DNA of 64,000 bases from Eubacterium_U album (GCF_025336545.1 NZ_JAODBU010000007.1:1-64000), one strand, 5' to 3'; numbered from the stretch's first letter, positions 16,705-26,504 are shown. Numbers and translations are program-made. The notes: generated from the sequence alone by a model not told the origin.

Positions 16705-16768
16705 AAAAGGATTTATGCAATAATTAAAAAGGTAAAAAATTTTTAGTTATTGCGTTAAATCCTTTTTT
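16705..16768. terminator. Bidirectional terminator between rsiV and the CYTH gene
   Basis: A long stem, about 19 bp with one bulge (16705-16723 with 16747-16766), has a T run on the + side and an A-rich start giving Ts on the minus side. It serves the two convergent genes. Confidence 0.8.
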
Positions 16769-16784
16769 TGTTGAGTTGAAAAAA

Positions 16785-17234
16785 TTACAATATTTCTTTG
16801 CTCATATTACTGTTATGATACTTTTTGTCATATGTGACATCTTCTCCGAACCATTCAGGTGGAATAAATGAATTGGCATCTTCGATAGAATTAAATTCGA
16901 CTTCTACCAGTAAACGACCATCAAATATATCGTGGAAAATATCTAACTCAGCTGTTAGAGAATTAAATAGAGGAATGAGATATCGTGTTTTTGTAATAAT
17001 ATTACCATCGGCTTTTGTCAAAAGATGAAAATAACTTTTTTGATTCAGAGGAAGATTATATTCTTCTCTAGACATCATTCCGCTACCTTTATATGTAAGA
17101 AAATAATCCTCATCCTGTTTTCTGATTCGAATAACAGGAGAAGTATTTAAATAAGCCTGTTGAATATCGTGGTGTTCATAAGAGTCTAAATTGTCAGGAA
17201 GACATTTAGGAATAAATTTGCGTTCTATTTCCAT
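16785..17234 (-). CDS. CYTH-domain protein (triphosphate tunnel metalloenzyme family)
   Basis: A 149-aa protein starting MEIERKF, the ExExK metal/triphosphate motif of CYTH proteins at its usual N-terminal place. Basic and acidic strands follow (RIRKQ, YLTYKG-like FLTYKG, TAELDIF, LLVEVEF), as in the short bacterial tunnel enzymes that hydrolyse tripolyphosphate or bind nucleotides. Because the motif starts at residue 2, the ATG is secure. There is no ribosome-binding site, and a TATAAT box ends only 9 nt before the ATG, so the mRNA may be leaderless. It is convergent with rsiV. The substrate is unknown. Confidence 0.87.
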   Translation of the reverse strand: MEIERKFIPKCLPDNLDSYEHHDIQQAYLNTSPVIRIRKQDEDYFLTYKGSGMMSREEYNLPLNQKSYFHLLTKADGNIITKTRYLIPLFNSLTAELDIFHDIFDGRLLVEVEFNSIEDANSFIPPEWFGEDVTYDKKYHNSNMSKEIL

Positions 17235-17243
17235 AAAAATACC

Positions 17244-17272
17244 ATTATAACAAATACGTTAATACCTTTCAT
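17244..17272 (-). promoter_or_regulatory. Promoter of the CYTH gene, abutting its start codon
   Basis: On the minus strand: ATGAAA (-35, 17272-17267), 17-bp spacer, then TGTTATAAT containing TATAAT at 17249-17244 with an extended TG. The predicted start lies within about three bases of the ATG at 17234. Confidence 0.7.
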
Positions 17273-17326
17273 AAAATATAGTTGTATAACAAAACATTAA
17301 ATACTAGAATAATATTATCAGTTTGC

Positions 17327-17332
17327 TATAAT
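17327..17332 (+). promoter_or_regulatory. Extended -10 promoter of the DJ-1/PfpI gene
   Basis: TATAAT preceded by TGC (extended -10). No clear -35 at 17 bp. It is divergent from the CYTH promoter 80 bp away. Confidence 0.5.
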
Positions 17333-17413
17333 AAAGGCAAGAAAAGTACAAATATAAAGAAAGTGATTGTACAGAATAAAACTAATAAAATGATATAGAA
17401 AGGAATAAATATC

Positions 17414-17965
17414 ATGAAGAAAATATATGCATTTTTAGCACAGGGATTTGAAGAAACAGAAGCGTTAATGGTAATCGATTTAATGAGAAGAAGCCATACA
17501 ATTGATGTTGTTACAGTATCCGTAACGGATGAATTAATGGTTGAAAGTTCTCATAAAGTAAACATTATGGCAGATAAATTAATTAAAGATATTAATTTTG
17601 ATGAAGGAAATGGAATTTTTCTCCCGGGAGGTATACCGGGCACACCTAATCTTGAGGCATGCGATATGTTGAAACAGGCAATATTAAAATATTATAAGGA
17701 AGGCAAGTATCTTACAGCTATATGCGCAGCACCAAGTATATATAGTCATTTGGGCTTACTAAAAGATAAAAGAGCTACATGTCATGGAAGTTTTGAAAAA
17801 GAAATGGATTGCAAAGAATATGGTGGAAGCGTAGTTACTGATGGACAGTTTGTTACTGCAAACGGATTAGGAGCAGCATTAGAGATGGGACTTGAAATGG
17901 TATCTATATTAGACAGCGAAGAAAAAGCAGGAAGTATTGCTGAAGCAATTCATTTTAATAGATAG
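17414..17965 (+). CDS. DJ-1/PfpI family protein (YajL/ThiJ-like)
   Basis: A 183-aa flavodoxin-like fold protein. It opens with YAFLAQGFEETEA, carrying the conserved Glu, and has a nucleophile-elbow cysteine in AICAAPS, the hallmark of DJ-1/YajL. An oxidative-stress chaperone or deglycase role is proposed for the family; no specific role can be assigned here. It is apparently monocistronic with its own extended -10 promoter. AAAGGA precedes the ATG. Confidence 0.88.
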   Translation: MKKIYAFLAQGFEETEALMVIDLMRRSHTIDVVTVSVTDELMVESSHKVNIMADKLIKDINFDEGNGIFLPGGIPGTPNLEACDMLKQAILKYYKEGKYLTAICAAPSIYSHLGLLKDKRATCHGSFEKEMDCKEYGGSVVTDGQFVTANGLGAALEMGLEMVSILDSEEKAGSIAEAIHFNR

Positions 17966-18121
17966 TAAATCTGCATGATAAAGAATTGATAAAATGCAAT
18001 AGTTAAAACACTTAGAAGTTTATAATTTATATAGAGAAAGTTTACAAATAATATTATATAAGTATTAAATAAAAAAATAATAATTGATAAAAATAGAGTT
18101 GAAAAAGTTAATAAAAAAATG

Positions 18122-18150
18122 ATGACAGTATCTTGCATTTATGTTATAAT
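18122..18150 (+). promoter_or_regulatory. Promoter of the tig-clpP run
   Basis: ATGACA (18122-18127), 17-bp spacer, TATAAT (18145-18150) with an extended TG. The leader to the tig start is about 100 nt and includes a hairpin near 18205-18228 (ATGGAC...AGTCCAT). Confidence 0.82.
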
Positions 18151-18255
18151 GTTGTACTGCGTATAGGGTGTAGTATGCCCTGTTGCAATCAAAAAGATAG
18201 AAAGATGGACACTGACTCATAGTCCATTTTACATATTCAAGGAGGAAATATTAAG

Positions 18256-19536
18256 ATGAGTTTACAAGTTGAAAAGTTAGAAAATAACACTGCAAAGCTT
18301 ACAATTGAAGTACCTGCTGAAGAGGTTGAAAAGGCTATAGAAAGTGCATACCAGAAATCTAAATCTAAATTCAGCATTCCTGGATTTAGAAAAGGTAAAG
18401 TACCTCGTAAGATGATTGAAAAGATGTATGGCGTTGGCGTATTTTATGAAGATGCTGTAAATAGCATGATTCCTGGAGCTTATGCTGATGCTGCAACAGA
18501 AAGTGAATTAGAAATCGTTGCTCAGCCTGAAATCGATATAGTACAGATTGAAGCTGGAAAGCCATTTATCTTTACAGCAGAAGTAGTATTAAAACCTGAA
18601 GTAGAACTTGGAAAATACAAAGGAATTGAAGTAGAAGCTAAGGATACAACAGTAACAGATGAAGAAGTTGATGCTGAATTAGCAAAGGTTCAGGAACAGA
18701 ACTCAAGATTAGTTGCTGCAGATGATAAAGAAGTGGAAAATGGAGACCAGGTAACAATCGATTTTGAAGGATTTGTTGATGGTGTTGCATTTGAAGGTGG
18801 AAAGGGTGAAGATTATCCATTAACAATTGGATCACATTCATTTATTGACACATTTGAAGATCAGTTAGTAGGAAAGAAAGTAGGAGACGAAGTTGAAGTT
18901 AACGTTACTTTCCCAGAACAGTATCAGGCTGAAGAACTTGCAGGAAAACCAGCAATGTTCAAGGTAAATATTAAAGAAATCAAGGTTAAAGAACTTCCTG
19001 AATTAGATGATGATTTCGCTCAGGATGTATCTGAATTTGATACACTTGCTGAATACAAGGAAGATGTTAAGAAGAACCTTGAAGAAAAGAAGAAAGAAGA
19101 AGCAGAACAGCAGAAAGAAGCTGATGTAATTAAAGCAATCGTTGAAGATGCTAAGATGGACATCCATGAAAAGATGATTAAAGCACAGGCACAGCAGATG
19201 GTTGAAGATTTTGCTCAGAGAATACAGTCACAGGGAATTTCTTTTGAACAGTATATGCAGTTTACAGGTTCAACACCTGAAATGTTACTTGAACAGGTAA
19301 CACCACAGGCTGAAGAAAGAATTAAAGCAAGACTTGTATTAGAAGCAGTTGTTAAGGCTGAAAATATCGAAGTTTCAGATGAAGAATTCGAAAAAGAATT
19401 AGAAGAAATGGCTAAACAGTACAATATGGAACTTGATCAGATTAAGCAGTTCACAACAGATGCTGATAAAGAGACAATTAAGAAAGACATCGCAGTACAG
19501 AAGGCTGCTAAGTTAGTAGTTGACGCTGCAAAATAA
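18256..19536 (+). CDS. tig: Trigger factor, ribosome-associated chaperone and prolyl isomerase
   Basis: A 426-aa protein with the ribosome-docking signature FRKGKVPRKMIE in the N-terminal domain. It is followed by the FKBP-like PPIase domain (VTIDFEGFVDGVAFEGG) at ~150-240 and a long charged helical C-terminal domain. It binds nascent chains at the ribosome exit. AGGAGG lies 10 bases upstream. It is followed 25 bp later by clpP, the common Firmicute order tig-clpP-clpX-lon. Confidence 0.98.
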   Translation: MSLQVEKLENNTAKLTIEVPAEEVEKAIESAYQKSKSKFSIPGFRKGKVPRKMIEKMYGVGVFYEDAVNSMIPGAYADAATESELEIVAQPEIDIVQIEAGKPFIFTAEVVLKPEVELGKYKGIEVEAKDTTVTDEEVDAELAKVQEQNSRLVAADDKEVENGDQVTIDFEGFVDGVAFEGGKGEDYPLTIGSHSFIDTFEDQLVGKKVGDEVEVNVTFPEQYQAEELAGKPAMFKVNIKEIKVKELPELDDDFAQDVSEFDTLAEYKEDVKKNLEEKKKEEAEQQKEADVIKAIVEDAKMDIHEKMIKAQAQQMVEDFAQRIQSQGISFEQYMQFTGSTPEMLLEQVTPQAEERIKARLVLEAVVKAENIEVSDEEFEKELEEMAKQYNMELDQIKQFTTDADKETIKKDIAVQKAAKLVVDAAK

Positions 19537-19561
19537 ATAACAGAAACAGGAGGTATGGCAC

Positions 19562-20143
19562 ATGAGTTTAGTACCTTACGTCATTGAACAGACTAGCCGA
19601 GGCGAACGTTCATATGACATTTATTCAAGATTATTAAAAGACAGAATTATATTTCTTGGTGAAGAGATTAATGATGCTGTAGCAAGTATAGTTGTAGCAC
19701 AGTTATTATTCCTTGAATCCGAGGACCCAAGTAAAGATATCCATCTTTATATTAACAGTCCGGGAGGATCAGTTACTGCAGGAATGGCTATATATGATAC
19801 AATGAAATACATCAAGTGTGATGTTGAAGTTACATGTATCGGTATGGCAGCAAGTATGGGTGCATTCCTTTTATCAAGCGGTACAAAAGGAAAACGTTAC
19901 GCACTTCCTAATGCAGAAATTATGATTCACCAGCCACTTGGTGGTGCTCAGGGACAGGCAACTGAAATTCAGATTGCTGCAGAGCATATTTTAAAAACAA
20001 AGAAAAAGTTAAATGAAATTTTAGCTAGCAATTCAGGTCAGCCACTTGAGGTTGTGGAAGCTGATACAGACAGAGATAATTGGATGACAGCGAAAGAAGC
20101 TCAGGAATATGGTTTGATTGATAAGGTTATTGAAACAAGATAG
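19562..20143 (+). CDS. clpP: ATP-dependent Clp protease proteolytic subunit
   Basis: A 193-aa serine peptidase that forms the tetradecameric chamber. The active-site signatures are present: GMAASMGAFLL (Ser), MIHQPLGG (His) and the Asp in DTDRDNWM. AGGAGG lies seven bases before the ATG. ClpX, its unfoldase, follows after a 62-bp gap with a hairpin. Confidence 0.98.
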   Translation: MSLVPYVIEQTSRGERSYDIYSRLLKDRIIFLGEEINDAVASIVVAQLLFLESEDPSKDIHLYINSPGGSVTAGMAIYDTMKYIKCDVEVTCIGMAASMGAFLLSSGTKGKRYALPNAEIMIHQPLGGAQGQATEIQIAAEHILKTKKKLNEILASNSGQPLEVVEADTDRDNWMTAKEAQEYGLIDKVIETR

Positions 20144-20153
20144 CATGTAATTT

Positions 20154-20181
20154 ATAAGGCACCGCATTAGTGGTGCCTTAT
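20154..20181 (+). terminator. Hairpin between clpP and clpX
   Basis: A 10-bp stem (20154-20163 with 20172-20181, ATAAGGCACC/GGTGCCTTAT) with an 8-nt loop and a poor T tail. It may be a partial terminator or an mRNA processing/stability element that sets the clpP to clpX ratio. Confidence 0.6.
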
Positions 20182-20205
20182 TGTTAAAATTAGAAAGAGG
20201 TTATG

Positions 20206-21510
20206 ATGGCAGGTAAAAATTTTGATGATAGCAATGTACGCTGCTCATTCTGTGGTAAATCTCAGTATCAGGTAAAGAGACTGATTGCAGGCCCGGAAGG
20301 AGTATATATATGTGACGAATGTGTAGAGACTTGCGCAGAAATTGTTGAAGAAGAGGTATACCATGCGCAGGATAGTGCTGTTACAGATGACATCAACTTA
20401 CTTAAACCAAAAGAAATAAAAGAATTTTTGGATTCATATGTTATAGGACAGGATGAGGCAAAAAAGGTTCTTTCAGTAGCTGTATACAATCATTATAAGA
20501 GAGTATTGGCAGGAAATGATTTGGATGTAGAATTACAGAAATCAAACATTCTTATGTTAGGACCAACAGGTTCCGGAAAGACATATTTAGCACAGACTTT
20601 AGCAAAAATTCTTAATGTACCGTTTGCAATTGCTGATGCAACTACTTTGACAGAAGCAGGATATGTTGGAGAAGATGTAGAAAATATATTACTTAAACTT
20701 ATTCAGGCAGCGGATTATGATATTGAAAAAGCACAATATGGAATTGTCTATATTGATGAAATAGATAAAATAACAAAGAAATCTGAAAATGTATCAATCA
20801 CTAGAGATGTTTCAGGTGAAGGTGTGCAACAGGCATTACTTAAGATTTTAGAGGGAACAGTAGCAAGTGTACCACCTCAGGGAGGAAGAAAACATCCACA
20901 TCAGGAATTGCTTCAGATTGATACAACAAATGTTTTGTTCATCTGTGGAGGAGCATTTGATGGATTAGAAAAAATTATTGAAAACAGAATGGATCAGAAA
21001 GCAATTGGTTTTAATTCTGAAATAACAGATAATACTGAAATGAATAACGATGCGTTATTTGGCGAAGTAATGCCACAGGATTTGGTTAAATTTGGAATTA
21101 TTCCTGAGTTTATAGGACGTGTGCCTGTAACAGTTGCATTAAAATCATTAGACGAAAATGCATTAGTGGAAATTTTAACAAAACCAAAAAATGCGATTGT
21201 AAAACAGTACGAAAAGTTATTTGAACTTGATGGAGTAAAATTAACATTTACGGATGAAGCTTTAAAGACAATTGCTAAAAAGTCGTTTGAAAGAAAGACA
21301 GGGGCAAGAGGATTGCGAGCAATTATGGAGCAGACAGTATTAGATGTAATGTATGAAACACCTTCAGATGAAACAATCGAGGAATGCATTATTAATGAAG
21401 ATGTAGTAAACCAGTTAGCAGATCCTGAGTTAAAGTACAAAAATAATTTGGATGCGAAAATAAAAAGAGCAAATAAGAAAGCAAAGAACGAACAGATTCA
21501 ACCAGCTTAA
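20206..21510 (+). CDS. clpX: ATP-dependent protease ATP-binding subunit ClpX
   Basis: A 434-aa AAA+ unfoldase. An N-terminal zinc-binding domain has two CxxC pairs (CSFC and CDEC). Then come Walker A GPTGSGKTYLA, Walker B VYIDEIDKI, sensor and pore-loop segments, and the C-terminal small domain KTGARGLRAIME. Two adjacent ATGs (20203, 20206) are possible; the second has the better 5-nt spacing from AAAGAGG. It feeds substrates to ClpP encoded just upstream. Confidence 0.97.
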   Translation: MAGKNFDDSNVRCSFCGKSQYQVKRLIAGPEGVYICDECVETCAEIVEEEVYHAQDSAVTDDINLLKPKEIKEFLDSYVIGQDEAKKVLSVAVYNHYKRVLAGNDLDVELQKSNILMLGPTGSGKTYLAQTLAKILNVPFAIADATTLTEAGYVGEDVENILLKLIQAADYDIEKAQYGIVYIDEIDKITKKSENVSITRDVSGEGVQQALLKILEGTVASVPPQGGRKHPHQELLQIDTTNVLFICGGAFDGLEKIIENRMDQKAIGFNSEITDNTEMNNDALFGEVMPQDLVKFGIIPEFIGRVPVTVALKSLDENALVEILTKPKNAIVKQYEKLFELDGVKLTFTDEALKTIAKKSFERKTGARGLRAIMEQTVLDVMYETPSDETIEECIINEDVVNQLADPELKYKNNLDAKIKRANKKAKNEQIQPA

Positions 21511-21525
21511 TGTAAGGGAGTAGAA

Positions 21526-23844
21526 ATGCCAGACGAAATGTTAAATTTGCCGGTAATACCACTTAGAGGATTAACAATATTGCCGGGAACGACAGTTCAT
21601 TTTGACGTCAGCAGAAAACAGTCTATTGCAGCAGCGAATGAAGCTGTGACGACAGGCGAAAAATTATTTGTAGTAACACAAAAAGACCCGGTGGTAGACG
21701 CACCGGGTTTTGATGACGTTTATAAAGTAGGAACTGTTGTTGAAGTAAAACAACTTAATAAGATGCCTGACCGGATAGTGCGTGTGATGGTTGAAGCAAA
21801 AGAAAGAGGAATAATTCATTCTTACAATGAAGAAAATTCATGTATTAAAGGCGATATTGAAATAATTAAAGAGCCGGATGAAAAAATTACTCAGGTTAGA
21901 GAAATTGCATTATTAAGAGAACTTAAGGATGAATTAGCACTTTATGATGGTATTAATCATGAATTGACACCTGTTGGAATAAAAAATATTGATAATCAGG
22001 AGTCATTAAGTGGTACAATGCTTCAGATTATTATGAGAATCCGAATGGATTTTAAAACAAAGCAGAAATATTTAGAGGCAAATACACTACTTGAAAGATA
22101 TGAAGTGATTTTGTCATTTTTCAGTATTGAAAATGAAATAAGTCAGGTAAAAGCTGAAATTATAGAAAAAGTTAAAACAAATATAGATAAAAATCAGCGA
22201 GAACATATTTTAAGAGAACAAATGAGAGTCATCAGGGATGAACTTGGCGAAAATGATGCTACGTCAGATATTGACGAGATGATTGAAAAAACTAAAAAGT
22301 TAAATGCTGATGATGAAATAAAAGAAAAAATATTAAAAGAAATAAAAAGATTACGTATGTCAGCGGGTAATCCGGCAGATAGTAATGTATTAAGAAATTA
22401 TATTGAAACTATGTTGGATATGCCATGGAATAACTGCACGGAAGAAAATCAAAATGTAGAAGATGCTGAGAAAATTTTAAACAGAGATCATTATGGACTT
22501 ACAGATGTAAAGGAAAGGATGCTCGAATTTCTATCTGTAAGGGTTTTAACAAAAGATAAAGGCGAAAGTCCAATTGTTTGCTTAGTAGGGCCTCCGGGTA
22601 CAGGTAAGACATCAATTGCGCACTCAATTGCAGAGGCATTAAATAAAAAATATGTCCGTATATGTTTAGGAGGAGTTACAGACGAGTCTGAGATAAGAGG
22701 ACACAGGAAAACATATGTTGGAGCTATGCCTGGTAGAATTGCAACTGCTATCAGACAGGCAAATACAGCTAATCCTCTTATTTTACTTGATGAAATTGAC
22801 AAATTAGGTCAAAGTATTCATGGTAATCCGGCAGCAGCAATGTTAGAGGTGTTAGATTCAGAACAAAATTCTAAATTCAGAGACAATTATTTGGAAGTGC
22901 CTTTGGATTTATCGAAAGTAATGTTTATTGCAACAGCTAATGATTTGTCAACTGTTCCAAGACCGCTTTTAGACAGAATGGAAATAGTTGAAGTATCAAG
23001 TTATACAGATAATGAAAAATTCCATATTGCTAAAGAGCATTTAATTCAGAAAGAATTAGAGCAAAATGGTTTGAAAAGATCACAACTTACAATATCTGAT
23101 GAAGCAATAAATAAAATTATAAAATATTATACAAAAGAAGCAGGTGTCAGAAGTCTTGACAGAACAATTGCAAAAATTTGCAGAAAAGCAGCTAAGATAA
23201 TAGTTGGAAAAGAAAAGAAAAGTATTAAAGTAACATCGAAAAATATTACTAAATATTTAGGAAAAGAAAAATTCCGCCAGGATGAAGCAAATGAAAAGAA
23301 TGAAATTGGAATTGTTAGAGGACTTGCATGGACTAGTGTAGGTGGAGACACATTACAGATAGAAGTAAATACAATGCCTGGAAAAGGAATACTGGTTTTA
23401 ACCGGAAATCTAGGCGATGTTATGAAAGAGTCAGCACAGATTGCGCTTAGTTATGCAAAAAGTGTTGCCAAAGAATATGGCGTTGACAGTAAATTCTTTA
23501 AAGAGAATGATATACATATGCATATTCCGGAAGGTGCAGTTCCAAAAGATGGACCATCAGCGGGTATAACTATGTCAACAGCAATAGTTTCAGCCATTGC
23601 AAATATTCCTGTAGACAGATATTTAGCAATGACAGGTGAGGTTACTCTTAGAGGAAAGGTTCTTCCTATAGGTGGACTTAAAGAAAAATTGTTGGCAGCA
23701 AAAGATGCGGGAATGAAAAAAGTACTTGTGCCGGTGAAAAATAAAACTGACGTAGAAGAATTCTCAACTGAAATTACTGATAGACTAAAAATAGTATATG
23801 TTTCAGAAATGACTGAAGTATTGAAACAGGCGTTAGTTAAATAA
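21526..23844 (+). CDS. lon: Lon protease (endopeptidase La)
   Basis: A 772-aa AAA+ serine protease. It has a LonN substrate-binding domain (~residues 6-200), a coiled middle, Walker A GPPGTGKTSIAHS, Walker B LILLDEIDKL, and a C-terminal peptidase domain with catalytic Ser in DGPSAGITM and the Lys-containing segment GGLKEKLLAAKDAG. It starts 15 bp after clpX and is followed by engB, the typical Clostridial order. Confidence 0.98.
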   Translation: MPDEMLNLPVIPLRGLTILPGTTVHFDVSRKQSIAAANEAVTTGEKLFVVTQKDPVVDAPGFDDVYKVGTVVEVKQLNKMPDRIVRVMVEAKERGIIHSYNEENSCIKGDIEIIKEPDEKITQVREIALLRELKDELALYDGINHELTPVGIKNIDNQESLSGTMLQIIMRIRMDFKTKQKYLEANTLLERYEVILSFFSIENEISQVKAEIIEKVKTNIDKNQREHILREQMRVIRDELGENDATSDIDEMIEKTKKLNADDEIKEKILKEIKRLRMSAGNPADSNVLRNYIETMLDMPWNNCTEENQNVEDAEKILNRDHYGLTDVKERMLEFLSVRVLTKDKGESPIVCLVGPPGTGKTSIAHSIAEALNKKYVRICLGGVTDESEIRGHRKTYVGAMPGRIATAIRQANTANPLILLDEIDKLGQSIHGNPAAAMLEVLDSEQNSKFRDNYLEVPLDLSKVMFIATANDLSTVPRPLLDRMEIVEVSSYTDNEKFHIAKEHLIQKELEQNGLKRSQLTISDEAINKIIKYYTKEAGVRSLDRTIAKICRKAAKIIVGKEKKSIKVTSKNITKYLGKEKFRQDEANEKNEIGIVRGLAWTSVGGDTLQIEVNTMPGKGILVLTGNLGDVMKESAQIALSYAKSVAKEYGVDSKFFKENDIHMHIPEGAVPKDGPSAGITMSTAIVSAIANIPVDRYLAMTGEVTLRGKVLPIGGLKEKLLAAKDAGMKKVLVPVKNKTDVEEFSTEITDRLKIVYVSEMTEVLKQALVK

Positions 23845-23875
23845 TAACGACATATAAATAGAAAGGTAAATCAAC

Positions 23876-24463
23876 ATGATAATAAAGAGTGTAGAATTAG
23901 AAAAAGTTTGTGGAGTTACAAGCGTAATTCCGGACAATGATAAACCTGAAATAGCTTTTGCCGGTAAATCAAATGTAGGTAAATCATCATTGATAAATGC
24001 GTTAATGAATAGAAAATCATTGGCTAGAACATCTTCACAGCCTGGAAAAACACAAACAATTAATTTCTATAATATTAATGATGAATTATATTATGTTGAT
24101 TTGCCCGGATATGGATATGCAAGTGTATCAAAAGAAGTTAAGGCAAAATGGGGAAAGTTAATTGAAAGATATTTGAGAAACTCTAAGCAGTTACAATGTG
24201 TGTTCTTATTGGTAGATATTAGACATGCACCGTCAACTAATGATGTAGAAATGTATGAATGGATCTTGGCAAATGGGTTCTATCCGATTATTATTGCAAC
24301 AAAGCTGGACAAAATAAAAAGAAGCCAGGTTCAGAAAAATGTAAAGATAATTAAGGAAAAACTTAACGTGGAACCGGGAACAATTATTATTCCTTTTTCA
24401 GCTCAGACAAAACAGGGAAGAGATGAAATATGGGATATCATAGATCAGATTACAAAGGAGTAG
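23876..24463 (+). CDS. engB: Ribosome biogenesis GTP-binding protein EngB/YsxC
   Basis: A 195-aa single-domain GTPase for 50S assembly: G1 GKSNVGKSSLI, G3 DLPGYGYA, G4 TKLDKIKRS, G5 FSAQTKQG. It lies in the usual place directly after lon and eight bases before a DUF4364 gene. Confidence 0.97.
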   Translation: MIIKSVELEKVCGVTSVIPDNDKPEIAFAGKSNVGKSSLINALMNRKSLARTSSQPGKTQTINFYNINDELYYVDLPGYGYASVSKEVKAKWGKLIERYLRNSKQLQCVFLLVDIRHAPSTNDVEMYEWILANGFYPIIIATKLDKIKRSQVQKNVKIIKEKLNVEPGTIIIPFSAQTKQGRDEIWDIIDQITKE

Positions 24464-24470
24464 ATAAGAA

Positions 24471-24989
24471 ATGGCAATGGATTCGGCTACATTGTATAAA
24501 TTAATGATTTTATACATGCTTAATAAGGTTGATTTTCCGTTAACAAATTCACAGATTTCAGAATTTTTCTTAGAAAATGAGTATACGAATTACTTTTCAT
24601 TACAGGAATCGATAAATGAGTTATGCGAAAATAATTTCGTGTTTTCGGATACAGTAAGAAATACATCATATTATCATTTAACATCAGAAGGAAGAGAAAG
24701 TTTAAAATTTTTTGAAAATAAAATTCCTAATGCAATAATTGATGATATGGATACTTTTTTGATAACAAATAAGTATGAACTTAGAAATGAAGTCGGAACA
24801 GTTTCTGACTATTATAGAGTAAATGATGGAGATTATATTGTGCATTGTCAGGTAAATGAAGATGCAAGTACATTAATTGAAATAAATCTGACTGTACCAA
24901 ATAAAGAAAGCGCTGCAAAAATGTGTGCTAAATGGAAAGATGCAAGTCAGGAAATATATGAAATGGTTATAACAAAACTGACGAAATAG
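24471..24989 (+). CDS. DUF4364 family protein
   Basis: A 172-aa cytoplasmic protein of a Clostridial family without assigned function. The N-terminal ~80 residues are helical with a pattern like a winged-helix DNA-binding domain (LTNSQISEFFLENEY..., then YHLTSEGRESL). The C-terminal half is beta-rich. It lies eight bases after engB, with AAAGGAG upstream. Its stop codon sits inside the stem of the following terminator. The family name is from recognition of the pattern; a regulator role is inference. Confidence 0.75.
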   Translation: MAMDSATLYKLMILYMLNKVDFPLTNSQISEFFLENEYTNYFSLQESINELCENNFVFSDTVRNTSYYHLTSEGRESLKFFENKIPNAIIDDMDTFLITNKYELRNEVGTVSDYYRVNDGDYIVHCQVNEDASTLIEINLTVPNKESAAKMCAKWKDASQEIYEMVITKLTK

Positions 24990-25015
24990 CCTTTGGCTAT
25001 TTTGTCAGTTTTGTT
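24971..25015 (+). terminator. Terminator overlapping the 3' end of the DUF4364 gene
   Basis: An about 21-bp stem (24971-24990 with 24996-25015, one G-U pair) with a TTT-centred loop. The TAG stop at 24987-24989 is within the 5' arm. The T tail is short (TTTTGTTG). Confidence 0.8.
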
Positions 25016-25277
25016 GTAAAGAAAAAATAATGTATATCATGTTCATATGAATTATACGCTAAAAAGACTATGAATTAAAATGAGTAGTGAATAAAAATAG
25101 GTATTAAATTTATATAGACTATAAATAAAAATGTATAATAATTTGAAACGATGTTAATTGATGCACTTAAGACAAAAAGAGAGAAAGGAATAGTAATTAT
25201 TTAAATAGAAAGACAACTACAAATAAAAACAAAGAGTTGGTTGTAAAGAAAATTAATAATTAGATGGTAATAGAGAG

Positions 25278-26504
25278 ATGGATAAAAAAGGAATATTAGA
25301 ATTAAAAAGAAGAATGACAAAAGATGGCTGTACATTTACAAAAATGACAGGATGTTATGTGGATGGAGAAAAAAATAAGATTGTAAATATAGATGAAAAT
25401 TTCTTGGGATTAGAGGAAGAAGAATTTTATAAATACCTTGAAATTGCCAAGAAAACATTGTCAGGTACAATAGGCAATAATTTAATGGAATATGAATTTC
25501 CATTAGCTGAAGAGGAACCGGGAGGACATCAGCAAAGTCTTATGGCAATTAAGTCAAGTCAGTTAAAGAATGAAGAAATGCTTGAGTCATTTTATGATAT
25601 GGTAATAGAAAATTATGAACATACAGGAAATTATCTAATTTTATTATTCCATGATGTTTATGATGTAATGACAAAAACAACAGACAATAATAAGTTAGAT
25701 GAGTCAGAAGAGATATTTGAATATATCATATGCTCAATATGTCCTGTGGCTTTAAGTAAACCGGGACTTGGATACAGAAAAGACGAGAATAGAATTGGAA
25801 CAGTAGACAGGGACTGGATTGTCGGACTTCCGGAAAGCGGATTTTTATTTCCGGCATTTACAGATAGAAGTACGGATATACATAATGTTATGTTCTATTC
25901 AAAGGATGCAAAAGAACCACATAAAGAATTGGTAAATAATATTTTAGGATGTGAAAGCAAACATACAAATGCAGAAAAACAGGTTATTTTTAATAATTTG
26001 TTATTAGAGCATGTACCTGAAGATGACCATAAAGAGGTGTTGATCAAAGTTAATGAAAATTTGGCAGATGTAATAGAAGAAAAACCGGAAGAAAAATTAA
26101 CAGAAGAAGTTGTTGCGCAGGTTATTACTGAAAGTGGCGTAATGGGAAGTGTTGCGCAGAGTATCGCGGAAGAATTTGTGCATACATTAGGTGAAGAATT
26201 ACCTGAAGCAGAAAATATTGTTGACCAAAAAATTGTGAAACAAAGTGCTGAGAAGAAGGAAAAGATTGAACTTACAGCAAAAGTGGAAGCACTTACAGCA
26301 AAGTTAGAAGAAGCAAATGAAACTATTGCAAATAGCACAATTAACAATGACGAAGAAGAAACACAGGAGACAGATGATAATGAAATTTTTGTAAGAGTTT
26401 CAGGTGATAAGAAAGATGAAATAAGAACCCAATTAATTGAAGGACAAAAGTGCATTGTGATTCCTGTATCGGAAGAAGATAACATAAATATTGTGAAGCG
26501 TTAA
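25278..26504 (+). CDS. DUF4317 family protein
   Basis: A 408-aa acidic protein of a Clostridial family with no known function. It begins with the family-like start KKGILELKRRMTKDGCTFTKM and has conserved GTVDRDWIVGLPESGFLFP near residue 175-195. The C-terminal ~130 residues are Glu-rich and helical, predicted coiled coil, ending in a short beta segment. No signal peptide or membrane helix. The ribosome-binding site is weak (AGAGAG next to the ATG). It stands alone between the engB operon terminator and an ABC exporter pair. Confidence 0.75.
   Translation: MDKKGILELKRRMTKDGCTFTKMTGCYVDGEKNKIVNIDENFLGLEEEEFYKYLEIAKKTLSGTIGNNLMEYEFPLAEEEPGGHQQSLMAIKSSQLKNEEMLESFYDMVIENYEHTGNYLILLFHDVYDVMTKTTDNNKLDESEEIFEYIICSICPVALSKPGLGYRKDENRIGTVDRDWIVGLPESGFLFPAFTDRSTDIHNVMFYSKDAKEPHKELVNNILGCESKHTNAEKQVIFNNLLLEHVPEDDHKEVLIKVNENLADVIEEKPEEKLTEEVVAQVITESGVMGSVAQSIAEEFVHTLGEELPEAENIVDQKIVKQSAEKKEKIELTAKVEALTAKLEEANETIANSTINNDEEETQETDDNEIFVRVSGDKKDEIRTQLIEGQKCIVIPVSEEDNINIVKR

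Noticed and set aside
25895..26485. 196-aa minus-strand frame opposite the DUF4317 gene
   Set aside because: The Ser/Phe-rich product is the complement of Glu/Lys codons in a coiled coil; nothing supports its expression.
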